From positions 1 through 21,425 of the forward strand of contig JANNQL010000074.1 of the NCBI GenBank assembly GCA_031400755.1: a DNA stretch of 21,425 bases. The letters run 5' to 3'. Origin of the DNA: VMSU01 sp031400755. Lineage in GTDB: Bacteria > Desulfobacterota > Desulfobulbia > Desulfobulbales > VMSU01. Position numbers and translations under genes: made by a program. The notes below the pieces were generated by a model. It worked only from the letters and a program-made list of their open reading frames with translations, did no database searches and was not told the DNA's origin. Shown piece after piece: positions 16,501 through 21,425 of this stretch (position 1 is its first letter; the number at the start of each line of letters is the position of its first letter).

Positions 16501-17661
16501 GCCAGGCTCCAGGCGGCCTTCCACCCAATAATCGGCCAGGGCCAGGAAGAGGGCGTCGATGCTGGCGATATCCGGGCCTTGGTAGTTCGCGCCGATGGGC
16601 AGCGAGTCCGACTTGCTTTCCTGGGAGTGAATGACCGCAGCCAGGACTTCGTAGGCGAATTGATGGATAGTCCCGGCCTGTAGACTCTTGATGCCGGTCA
16701 GGATATTCTTGAGACGCCCGTAGTCGGGGTTCTCGGTCCGCAACAGACCAAGAAAGCAGAGCAACCCCTCAAAGCCGGTAAAATAGGCATGATCGTTTTT
16801 GTTCATGGCTTTAAGCTTGGCCAGATCGGCTTCAAACTCAAGCATGGCCTGCTCATAATCACCCTTGATGAAATGGAGCCAGGCGCTAAATCCGTAGGTG
16901 GTAAGTCTTGATTGCTGGGAGTCGATCAGGGCTGCCGCCCGGTCGATGTTGCCTTGCAGGAGGCGTCCGGAGATCAGCAGGTAGAGAAACGAGTCATGCC
17001 GGTCCATGGGCGGAGGTCCGCCCCCCCAACCGAACTCCAGGTAGTCCAGGTGTGGGCCGATCGGTTCAAGCCGGCAGAGCGAGGCCTTGATGATTTCGTG
17101 CAGGGCCAGAAACTGGACGTGGTCGGGGAGGGTGGAGAGCCAGTCAGGCGCAAACGGACGGTTGCAGATGTCGACAATGGGATGGGGCGTGCGGTCCAGT
17201 ACCCGCTCGTAAGTGAGCAGGGACTGATGAAAGGCGTCGATGTCCAAGGTGTAAAGGGCGATGCGCAGATTCCTGACTGCCTTGGCATAGGTGACGTTTT
17301 CGGGAAATAGAGCGCTCGATGAGGCCGGCAGTTCAGCCACGACGGCCTCAGCCATGGGTCGGAAATGATGGTTTGCCAGCGCCGCCCGGCTGATGGTCTC
17401 GATGATGTCCCGGTCGCATTCGAGCCTGGCGCTGAGCAGACCTTTTTTCTGGAGGAGTTCCAGGCAGGGTTGGATCTCGCGGGCGTAGTTCTGGCGGTTG
17501 GTTTCGGAATCGATGCCGCTGCGGTAGAGACAGCGGATCAGGGTGGAGACGTCAATCGCTTCGTAAATGATCGAGCAAAGCTCAAGGACGATTTTAGCGA
17601 ATGGTGGTAATGATTCATAACGCTGAATCAGGGTCTGAACAGGCTGGATCGGTTGCGGCAT
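13516..17661 (-). CDS. SNF2-family helicase/translocase with large unannotated N-terminus
   Basis: 1381 residues. The C-terminal ~480 residues form a complete SNF2 motor: ADEMGLGKTIQ (Walker A, about residue 945), LVTTYGLL, VLDEAQAIKN (Walker B, about 1040), TGTPLENNLGELW, FILRRLKSQV, VLVFSQFVDHL, ISLKAGGLGLNLTAA and DQASDRVHRIGQ (about 1320). The first ~900 residues are mostly helical with TPR-like stretches and a middle part I cannot assign. SNF2 motors translocate on double-stranded DNA without strand separation; bacterial ones include RapA-like recycling factors and several defence proteins. The ATG has AGGA at good spacing. TATAAT on the minus strand at 17703-17698 may be its -10, with a poor -35. 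No phage-defence partner is adjacent, so a role is left open. It appears intact. Confidence 0.93.
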   Translation of the reverse strand: MPQPIQPVQTLIQRYESLPPFAKIVLELCSIIYEAIDVSTLIRCLYRSGIDSETNRQNYAREIQPCLELLQKKGLLSARLECDRDIIETISRAALANHHFRPMAEAVVAELPASSSALFPENVTYAKAVRNLRIALYTLDIDAFHQSLLTYERVLDRTPHPIVDICNRPFAPDWLSTLPDHVQFLALHEIIKASLCRLEPIGPHLDYLEFGWGGGPPPMDRHDSFLYLLISGRLLQGNIDRAAALIDSQQSRLTTYGFSAWLHFIKGDYEQAMLEFEADLAKLKAMNKNDHAYFTGFEGLLCFLGLLRTENPDYGRLKNILTGIKSLQAGTIHQFAYEVLAAVIHSQESKSDSLPIGANYQGPDIASIDALFLALADYWVEGRLEPGLQRVLTKYFSMAENNGYRWLARELAELLYLTTRQSHYQEMIEAFRQETGTVPLLAAIKHEEPWQKAIRELQKIANRPDSIEQTPKERLTWMVEINPDGSIANLIPREQKLTESGLWSKGRSVALKKIAQQDLPFLTEHDQKICLALRAEKDIIKGTSYYFDLEQAIMAAVGHPLIFRADNQAMPIDVIHKGPELHIQHGGKTVQIYFLPFPHDDQQVICQFESSSRLTVYQITATHRRIADIVGPYGLHVPLAAKDAVLQMIGGVAAHLNIHSDLSSQAIRLKTIEADRTIYCHLVPANNGFHLSMLVRPFKEGGQYLRPGQGSRTIIAEIQGKGLQVSRDLIDEEQRALAAVEACPALLRHEIDNWEWLVNDVPDCLQLLHELQALPHGIVVEWPKGELLRLKSAASQSQLYLKIKQRRNWFELDGQLSIDEDTVLSMGRVLELIKKSHSRFIPMSDGQFVALSHEMYQQLDQLNGVIWPDKEHLQFSALAAPFLLELAKSAAGVEADQGWQDLERRINNAENFSPPIPSTLLAELRPYQVEGFHWLSRLAYLGFGACLADEMGLGKTIQALALILDQAQHGPVLVIAPTSVCFNWMDEASRFAPTLRMQFFGGPDRQKVVHKLGSFDVLVTTYGLLQQEHELLSEKQWQVIVLDEAQAIKNMSTKRSRAAMDLKSRFKLITTGTPLENNLGELWNLFNFINPGLLGTISQFNKRFAGPIERDKDRDSQKRLKKLVSPFILRRLKSQVLDELPPRTEINLQVALNEDETAFYESLRRDALAKLEKNNVTGNRQLQILAEIMRLRRACCNPALVAPGVNIKSSKMAIFEETIEELLANRHKVLVFSQFVDHLSIIRNFLDAKRISYQYLDGSTPTRQRKIRVDAFQSGQGDIFLISLKAGGLGLNLTAANYVIHIDPWWNPAVEDQASDRVHRIGQKLPVTIYRLITKDTIEEKIVALHRDKRELAENLLKGTEVSDKVSAEDLLQLLKDGGTP

Positions 17662-17755
17662 GATGTCCTATGGGTCTTTGGAGTGATCGAACTGCCCATT
17701 ATAGCTGAAATTAACCTTACCTGAAAGGATAATCTCATTGTCAGTAGGAAGGTAA

Positions 17756-18895
17756 TTATCTGCCGGAAGATATGTCCCAGGTTGACCATCCACTGCAAGC
17801 AGTGACCTTGGGAGAGAGATCAAAGGGTTGCCTGGTGGTGCAGGCGATGAAGGCATGGGCGATTGCCTCGCTGCCATAGAACTCCTCAAGGCGAATAAGG
17901 CCGCGCAGATCGTGACTGTTAGGCCGTTCACTGACTTTACATTCGATGGCGGTGAGTTTATTGTCGGTCTCAATCAACAGATCGACCTCGTTGCCGCTTT
18001 GGTCCCGCCAGTACCAGAGGGAGGCCGATGGCCGATGCCAGTCGCGCCACTTCTGCCATTGGGTGATGACGAAATTTTCCCACAAGGCCCCGACCGAAGG
18101 GCTGCCCCACAGCGTTTCCGCTGACTGAAACCCCATGAGAAAGGCTGCCAGGCCCGTGTCGGTAAAGTAGAGTTTGGGCGATTTTGCCAGGCGTTTACCG
18201 AGTGATTTGTAATACGGTTCCAGCAGGATAATCTGGTTTGAGGCCTGGAGGACACTGATCCACTGGCGGGCCGTGGTTGAGGAGATGCCGACATCGCGGC
18301 CGATTTTCGCCATATTCAAGGTCTGGGCAGTGCGGGCCGCGCAGGCCCTGAGCAGCATCTCGAAGTCCCGGAGATTGCCGATCTGCAGGAGATTGCGCAC
18401 GTCCCGTTCAAGGTAAGTGGCCAGATACCCCTGATACCAGCGGTCCCTTGAGACTGGCGCCTCCGGATCATCCCACAGCCGGGGGAATCCGCCCCTCCAT
18501 AAAAATTCCCGCCACGGTATGTCATCATCGGGGCTATAGGCCCTCTGCCATTCACTACCGGACAAGCCGGAAAAGGGTATGACCGCTGCCCGCCCCGCCA
18601 GGCTGTCGGCAACGCTCTTCATCAGCATGAAGTTTTGTGATCCGGAGAGGATGAAGAGGCCGTTTTGGGAGCGATTTTGATCGACAAAGGTCTTGATTTG
18701 CCGGAAAAAGGCGGGGGCGTATTGGATTTCGTCAAGGACCAGCGGCGGGGGATAGCGACGCAGAAAGTCTTCCGGCCTGGTCTCCGCCATCTCGGCATGG
18801 GCGGCGACATCCAGCGAGACATAGGTATGAGAGGCAAAGGTCCGCTCCAGGACACTGGTCTTGCCCACCTGCCGTGGCCCGACCACCACCACCAC
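17756..18895 (-). CDS. DUF4143-type P-loop ATPase, probably N-terminally disrupted
   Basis: The frame encodes a P-loop GPRQVGKTS, Walker B-like PLVLDEIQYAP, sensor SGSQNF, the DUF4143 middle (RDRWYQGYLATYLERDVRNL, FTDTGLAAFLMGF) and a nuclease-like end (WYWRDQSGNEVDLLIE, ECKVS). These AAA-type proteins are common orphan genes, sometimes toxin- or mobile-associated, with no settled function. The family usually starts with about 20 residues before the P-loop. Here that part is present in frame from ATG 18952, but codon 4 is TAA, giving MWI-stop-REIASDLLG. The only remaining start is a run of GTG codons at 18895 directly before the P-loop. It is therefore either a recent pseudogene or uses this short start. 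Its promoter, with an inverted repeat, lies at 18955-18989. Confidence 0.75.
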   Translation of the reverse strand: MVVVVGPRQVGKTSVLERTFASHTYVSLDVAAHAEMAETRPEDFLRRYPPPLVLDEIQYAPAFFRQIKTFVDQNRSQNGLFILSGSQNFMLMKSVADSLAGRAAVIPFSGLSGSEWQRAYSPDDDIPWREFLWRGGFPRLWDDPEAPVSRDRWYQGYLATYLERDVRNLLQIGNLRDFEMLLRACAARTAQTLNMAKIGRDVGISSTTARQWISVLQASNQIILLEPYYKSLGKRLAKSPKLYFTDTGLAAFLMGFQSAETLWGSPSVGALWENFVITQWQKWRDWHRPSASLWYWRDQSGNEVDLLIETDNKLTAIECKVSERPNSHDLRGLIRLEEFYGSEAIAHAFIACTTRQPFDLSPKVTACSGWSTWDISSGR

Positions 18896-18954
18896 GGGGA
18901 ACGAGGCGGCAATCCCGAGCAGGTCGCTTGCTATTTCTCTTTAAATCCACATAG

Positions 18955-18989
18955 TTGACAATTTTACGCTGATAAAGTTGAATTGTCAA
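18955..18989 (-). promoter_or_regulatory. Strong promoter framed by a 9-bp inverted repeat
   Basis: On the minus strand TTGACA (18989-18984), a 17-bp spacer and TAAAAT (18966-18961) form a near-consensus sigma-70 promoter. The expected transcript start is about 2 nt from ATG 18952, so the mRNA would be essentially leaderless. The perfect 9-bp inverted repeat TTGACAATT / AATTGTCAA (18955-18963, 18981-18989) covers the -35 and most of the -10, suggesting an operator. Confidence 0.6.
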
Positions 18990-19032
18990 GTTTTGGTCAG
19001 CAATATTAGTCAGCACTATGAAAAGTAAGCGT

Positions 19033-19362
19033 TCACAACCTTGCCTGGTTTGCGCCATTCGGCTTAACAGGCTGCCAAGGATGGATATTGGCTACGGTCA
19101 CGGCCAAACGATCGCGGGCCATCGACATATCGTAATGAGCTTGCAGGCGCAACCAGTAACCATCGGAAAGGCCAAGAAAACGGCATAGGCGCAGGTCGGT
19201 ATCCGCCGTGATGGAGCGTCTACCGTGTACAATCTCACTAATACGCCGTTGAGGAACGCTGATTTCCTTGGCCAGCCGGTACTGGCTGATACCCATTGGT
19301 TTAAGAAATTCCTCAAGCAGCATCTCGCCGGGGTGAACTGGTGCAATTTTGTTTTGTGCCAT
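19033..19362 (-). CDS. higA: HigA-type antitoxin (XRE HTH)
   Basis: 109 residues with the HigA/VapI pattern: HPGEMLLEEFLKPMGISQYR opens a five-helix XRE domain, with the recognition region VPQRRISEIVHGRRSITADT and the family block LRLCRFLGLSDGYWLRLQA. HYDM and MARDRL follow. HigA binds the toxin and the operon promoter. It lies 12 bp downstream of higB, the usual toxin-first order of this family. The antitoxin looks intact although the toxin frame is broken, so it may survive as a stand-alone regulator or as protection against other HigB toxins. The inverted repeat at 18955-18989, downstream of it, could be a target; that is speculation. Confidence 0.88.
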   Translation of the reverse strand: MAQNKIAPVHPGEMLLEEFLKPMGISQYRLAKEISVPQRRISEIVHGRRSITADTDLRLCRFLGLSDGYWLRLQAHYDMSMARDRLAVTVANIHPWQPVKPNGANQARL

Positions 19363-19374
19363 ACTCGGATGTCC

Positions 19375-19649
19375 TCAGTGGTAGTCAACAATTTCAACAT
19401 TCCAGGCGTCGCCGTCATGCCATTCAAAGCAGACGCGCCACCGGTTATTGATGCGAATGCTGTACTGACCGGCCCGGTCGCCAATTAGCGCCTCCAGGTG
19501 GTTAGAGGGCGGGATGCGCAAATCTTGCAGAATTCCGGCAATCTCAAGCTGGTCAAGTTTGCGAAGCGCTGCCCGCTCGCAGGATGCAAATCGCTTTACC
19601 CGGTAATGAGGAGCGATTTTGTGTCTTTGCAACTAAACGACTAGATCAT
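19375..19649 (-). pseudogene. higB: Broken HigB-type toxin gene
   Basis: The C-terminal two thirds match the HigB/RelE-like toxin family well (LRIPPSNHLEALIGDRAGQY, SIRINNRWRVCFEWHDGD, VEIVDYH). The N-terminal part is also present but in a different state. From ATG 19649 the frame reads MI-stop-SFSCKDTKSLLITG and then meets a second stop; the family equivalent is MIKSF plus a DT..LF.TG segment. The downstream VKRFASCERAALRKL lies in another frame, starting at 19599. So there is one nonsense codon at position 3 and one frameshift (about 19599-19602, probably loss of a base or a few). A start at TTG 19632 would give an 85-residue protein with an unrelated N-terminus lacking the first beta strand. 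Loss of toxin function is likely. Confidence 0.72.
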
Positions 19650-20111
19650 GGCCTTTATGCAATCCTTCAAGGTAAGTAGTGTCAACAAGAATGCCAACAC
19701 AAGAATGCCAACACACATATTTTAGCCTCTGCCGCGAGCAGATGCACTTCCACCAACAACCTAACGTAACGATGGTGTTGCCTGTTTGACGCGGTCATCC
19801 TATCAAACAGAATTTCTAGGAAGTATTATCGAATAATCTAAAAGAAAAATATGGGCATAATTTCACAATATAGAGTATTTTTCTCCCTGTCATTCGCCAA
19901 TAGGGCAATGGGCTTTGTTGGTCAATTACGCATCATCCCAACGGGGCCGTACTGTTGCCGGGAAAATGCCAAACGATACGAATATCGGCCCGAATTTTGC
20001 TGGATGTGACTCTTACAAAAAATCTTACATAGTGGTACTGCCTGAATGACGGAAAAATAAAATTTTCGAGTTATTACGGATCCATCAGAATTGGCATCTC
20101 GGCATAAAATT
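19650..20111. other. 462 bp without a gene
   Basis: No coding region with a start and ribosome-binding site is visible. It holds the 14-bp tandem repeat at 19685-19712 and otherwise AT-rich sequence. A minus-strand open stretch near 19900-19990 reads protein-like but I cannot assign it; it could be a relic. Confidence 0.5.
19685..19712 (+). repeat. Two tandem copies of a 14-bp unit
   Basis: ACAAGAATGCCAAC occurs twice in perfect tandem, followed by a third partial unit (ACA). It lies just upstream of the broken toxin gene. No function is evident; slippage product. Confidence 0.8.
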
Positions 20112-20143
20112 GTTGGGTTGCGCGGGACTCAACACAACCTACG
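20112..20143 (-). repeat. REP-type hairpin with terminal GTAG
   Basis: GTTGGGTTG and CAACACAAC form a 9-bp stem with one mismatch; on the minus strand it is preceded by CGTAG. This is the layout of repetitive extragenic palindromes recognised by RAYT transposases (GTAG tetranucleotide plus imperfect hairpin). It lies 69 bp upstream of the RAYT relic. Confidence 0.6.
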
Positions 20144-20177
20144 AAGCCATCACAATTGTTCACAAAATAAGAAAACC

Positions 20178-20209
20178 GGTGCGCATGAAAAAACCATGCA
20201 CACCCTACG
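20178..20209 (-). repeat. REP hairpin abutting the RAYT relic
   Basis: GGTGCGCATG / CATGCACACC form a 10-bp stem with one mismatch, and the minus strand reads CGTAG before it. The same hairpin recurs at 20500-20531 and 21216-21247. The RAYT start codon is 3 bp away. Confidence 0.75.
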
Positions 20210-20211
20210 CG

Positions 20212-20447
20212 ATGTCACGATATCGGCGAGACAATACACCAGGCGCCACCTGGTTTTTTACGGTGGTAACCTATAAACGGCAACCCATCCTGTGCGATGA
20301 ACCGGTTCGCGACGCATTGCGCGCGGCCATTGCCCAAACCCGCATCAATTGGCCGTCTTTCATCGCTATGCCGAAAACGGATTGTATCCGCCCTCCTGGG
20401 GCAGCGGCGAACCAATCAAATTGCCGGATGGCATCGGCCACGAGTAG
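20212..20447 (+). pseudogene. REP-associated tyrosine transposase (RAYT) relic with internal deletion
   Basis: From ATG 20212 the first ~40 codons match the RAYT (Y1_Tnp, TnpA_REP) N-terminus: MSRYRRDNTPGATWFFTVVT, YKRQPIL, ALRAAIAQTR. The sequence then jumps, near 20341-20360, to the RAYT C-terminus in the +1-shifted frame: NWP, FHRYAENGLYPPSWG and a tail ending GHE-stop. The catalytic centre (the H-x-H of HUH proteins and the Tyr in the later YIHYNPVKHG-type block) is missing, so about half to two thirds of a normal 150-190-residue protein is gone and the junction is also frameshifted. It cannot be an active transposase. REP hairpins lie on both sides, and its stop codon overlaps the GTAG of the composite that follows. 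Confidence 0.78.
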
Positions 20448-20531
20448 GGTGCGCAACTTTTTTTGTTGCGCACGCGGTAAAATCGGCACAATGAAAAACG
20501 GTGCGCATGATGAAGCCATGCACACCCTACG
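20444..20531. repeat. REP composite (BIME-like), copy 1
   Basis: Two hairpins in opposite orientation. The first is GTAG plus GTGCGCAAC, a 7-T loop and GTTGCGCAC (perfect 9-bp stem, 20449-20473). The second is GGTGCGCATG / CATGCACACC (20500-20526) ending CTACG, i.e. GTAG outward on the minus strand. A nearly identical composite lies at 21165-21247. Confidence 0.82.
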
Positions 20532-20559
20532 TCGCTAAAAAACAGTTAAGGAAGGGTGT

Positions 20560-20871
20560 ATGTTCACTATTGAGTGGATACGGCAGTCTATGCAGGCGGC
20601 AACGTTTTTCTTCACCAACCATGCCGACCAAGAACGTCAAAATGATGCCCTGTCTATTGCCGAGGTGCAAGAAGCTGTCATGCAGGGGATCATCCTGGAA
20701 CAATACGAAGATACTGGCAGAGGCGAAAGCTGCCTGGTGGTGGGATTCACCAAGGCTGGAAAGCCGATTCACATTGTTTGCGGCGAGAGGATGGGGAAAG
20801 CGGTTATCATTACCGTCTATATTCCTTCCCCGCCGAAATTTAAAAATCCGTATGAAAGAGGTGTGTCATGA
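20560..20871 (+). CDS. DUF4258 protein, probable toxin of a TA pair
   Basis: 103 residues. The order TNHADQERQNDALSIAEVQE, then GIILEQYEDTGRGESCLVVG, GKPIHIVCG and VIITVYIPSP matches the DUF4258 domain, which has an RNase/RelE-like fold and is usually the toxin half of a pair with a YgiT-type zinc-finger antitoxin. The start is ATG 20560 behind GGAAGGG. Its stop overlaps the next gene start by ATGA. The codons look intact and no stop or shift is seen. The pair lies between two REP composites, so it may be a mobile or stably kept cassette. The target is unknown. Confidence 0.85.
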   Translation: MFTIEWIRQSMQAATFFFTNHADQERQNDALSIAEVQEAVMQGIILEQYEDTGRGESCLVVGFTKAGKPIHIVCGERMGKAVIITVYIPSPPKFKNPYERGVS

Positions 20872-21155
20872 ATCAACTGTGCCATTTCTGTGGGAACAAA
20901 AATTTTAAGGAAGCTGTGGTTCAGTACGTTTACCGGCGGGGCGAGCAGTTTCTCATTGTCAACGGCGTGCCCTGCGAACAATGCGAATACTGTGGGGAAC
21001 AGTATTTTTCAGGAGAAATCTTGATTCGTATTGAAGATGAGTTCAACCAAATCCACCAGCAAGGGAAGAAGGCTGAAAAGCTGGTGATGGTGCCCATGGA
21101 ACAGTTCGCGGATCTCCGAAATGGAATGCAGGCGGGCAGTGTGGGTAGAGGGTAG
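20868..21155 (+). CDS. YgiT-type zinc-finger antitoxin (MqsA N-terminal-like)
   Basis: 95 residues with the zinc-finger pairs Cys5-x2-Cys8 and Cys39-x2-Cys42 followed by GEQYFS. A short helical tail (LIRIEDEFNQIHQQGKKAEK, VPMEQFADLR) follows. This is the YgiT-type (MqsA N-terminal) antitoxin without the HTH domain, as usually seen with DUF4258 partners. It is translationally coupled to the toxin by the 4-bp overlap. Residues after ADLR (NGMQAGSVGRG) look like readthrough into the flank, so the original stop may have been lost. The stop is 10 bp before REP composite 2. Confidence 0.85.
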   Translation: MNQLCHFCGNKNFKEAVVQYVYRRGEQFLIVNGVPCEQCEYCGEQYFSGEILIRIEDEFNQIHQQGKKAEKLVMVPMEQFADLRNGMQAGSVGRG

Positions 21156-21164
21156 CCTGTTAAT

Positions 21165-21247
21165 GTGCGCAACTTTTTTTGTTGCGCACGCGGTAAAAAC
21201 GGCTCGACAAGGAATGGTGCGCATGATGAAGCCATGCACACCCTACG
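21165..21247. repeat. REP composite (BIME-like), copy 2
   Basis: Same structure and almost the same sequence as copy 1: GTGCGCAAC-T7-GTTGCGCAC (21165-21189) then GGTGCGCATG / CATGCACACC (21216-21242) and CTACG. The spacer between hairpins differs (CGACAAGGAAT region). It is in the same orientation as copy 1, 721 bp downstream. GTAG stands 10 bp before the first hairpin rather than directly against it. Confidence 0.82.
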
Positions 21248-21248
21248 G

Positions 21249-21425
21249 CTACTCAAAGCGGTTGGTTGAAAAGATTATCGGACCACTATCCTTGAATAAC
21301 GATAGTTGCTCGACCCGATGATCTTCCTTTTCCTGATCTTTGATATAGGCTCGGACTACCTCTTCGTCCGCGCCTACTGTTGACACAAAATAGCCCCGTG
21401 CCCAGAAGCTCATCCCTGCGTAGTT
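21249..21425 (-). CDS. tnpA: IS200/IS605-family transposase TnpA, C-terminal part
   Basis: The window end truncates this gene; 58 codons are visible. MSFWARGYFVSTVGADEEVV followed by RAYIKDQEKED matches the end of Y1 HUH transposases of IS200/IS605. The Tyr in RAYIKDQ corresponds to the catalytic Tyr of TnpA (the Y-x3-Q pattern). These enzymes move single-stranded DNA by peel-and-paste without target duplication. Its stop codon lies 1 bp from the end of REP composite 2, leaving no ordinary room for the element's right-end hairpin other than the composite itself. It is either an intact copy whose end is that repeat or a truncated copy. Confidence 0.85.
   Translation of the reverse strand, partial: NYAGMSFWARGYFVSTVGADEEVVRAYIKDQEKEDHRVEQLSLFKDSGPIIFSTNRFE

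Noticed and set aside
18941..19643. Stop-codon reassignment or pyrrolysine as an explanation for the early stops
   Set aside because: One stop is TAA and the other TAG, higB also carries a frameshift, and housekeeping genes in the window use TAA, TAG and TGA as normal stops.
13516..19649. A known multi-gene phage-defence system (DISARM, Zorya or similar)
   Set aside because: An SNF2 motor is present but none of the partner methylase, nuclease or motor-channel genes are nearby.
19685..19712. CRISPR array
   Set aside because: Only two direct 14-bp copies with no spacers and no cas genes.

Overview
The window reads as a chromosomal segment of an anaerobic Gram-negative bacterium, most likely Desulfobacterota (Desulfobulbales-like). 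That placement is inference from gene content: a two-cluster ferredoxin-nitroreductase, a Cys-rich SAP-type small protein, a FeoB-associated-type Cys-rich membrane protein, an SH3b/coiled-coil envelope protein, an ExeA-like ATPase beside a type IV pilin-like gene, and monocistronic argC, hisB and truA. No marker allows a species call.

Region 1 (1-2760). The 3' end of a Cu(I)-exporting P-type ATPase runs convergently into an ExeA-like ATPase that carries a membrane anchor and a LysM/SPOR-like tail. A type IV pilin-like gene lies upstream on the same strand, with its own promoter, an inverted repeat over the -10 and a strong terminator.

Region 2 (2862-6647, all minus strand). In transcription order: hisB, a small lipoprotein, a TtcA-like tRNA thiolase, a PmtA-like methyltransferase and a ferredoxin-nitroreductase. 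hisB and the lipoprotein are 21 bp apart; the others may be separate units.

Region 3 (6868-9932, plus strand). A tRNA-Gly(GCC) with a consensus promoter and terminator, then rplM-rpsI with a terminator, then argC-truA. This is conserved housekeeping core.

Region 4 (9965-13348). A 60-residue Cys-rich SAP-type protein (minus), 531 bp without a convincing gene, an aspartate aminotransferase (plus) and a shared bidirectional terminator. On the minus strand follow a small unknown protein, a FeoB-associated-type Cys-rich membrane protein and a TIGR04211-type SH3 envelope protein.

Region 5 (13516-21425). Accessory end. A 1381-residue SNF2-family helicase has about 900 uncharacterised N-terminal residues. 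It is followed by what looks like a gene graveyard: a DUF4143 ATPase with a stop at codon 4, a HigBA module with an intact antitoxin but a toxin broken by a stop at codon 3 and a frameshift, and a REP-associated tyrosine transposase (RAYT) relic that has lost its catalytic middle. An apparently intact DUF4258/YgiT-zinc-finger toxin-antitoxin pair follows, bracketed by two near-identical double-hairpin REP composites. The window ends in the 3' end of an IS200/IS605 TnpA whose stop codon abuts the second composite. This REP-framed TA cassette between two Y1-transposase gene ends is the most interesting structure I found.
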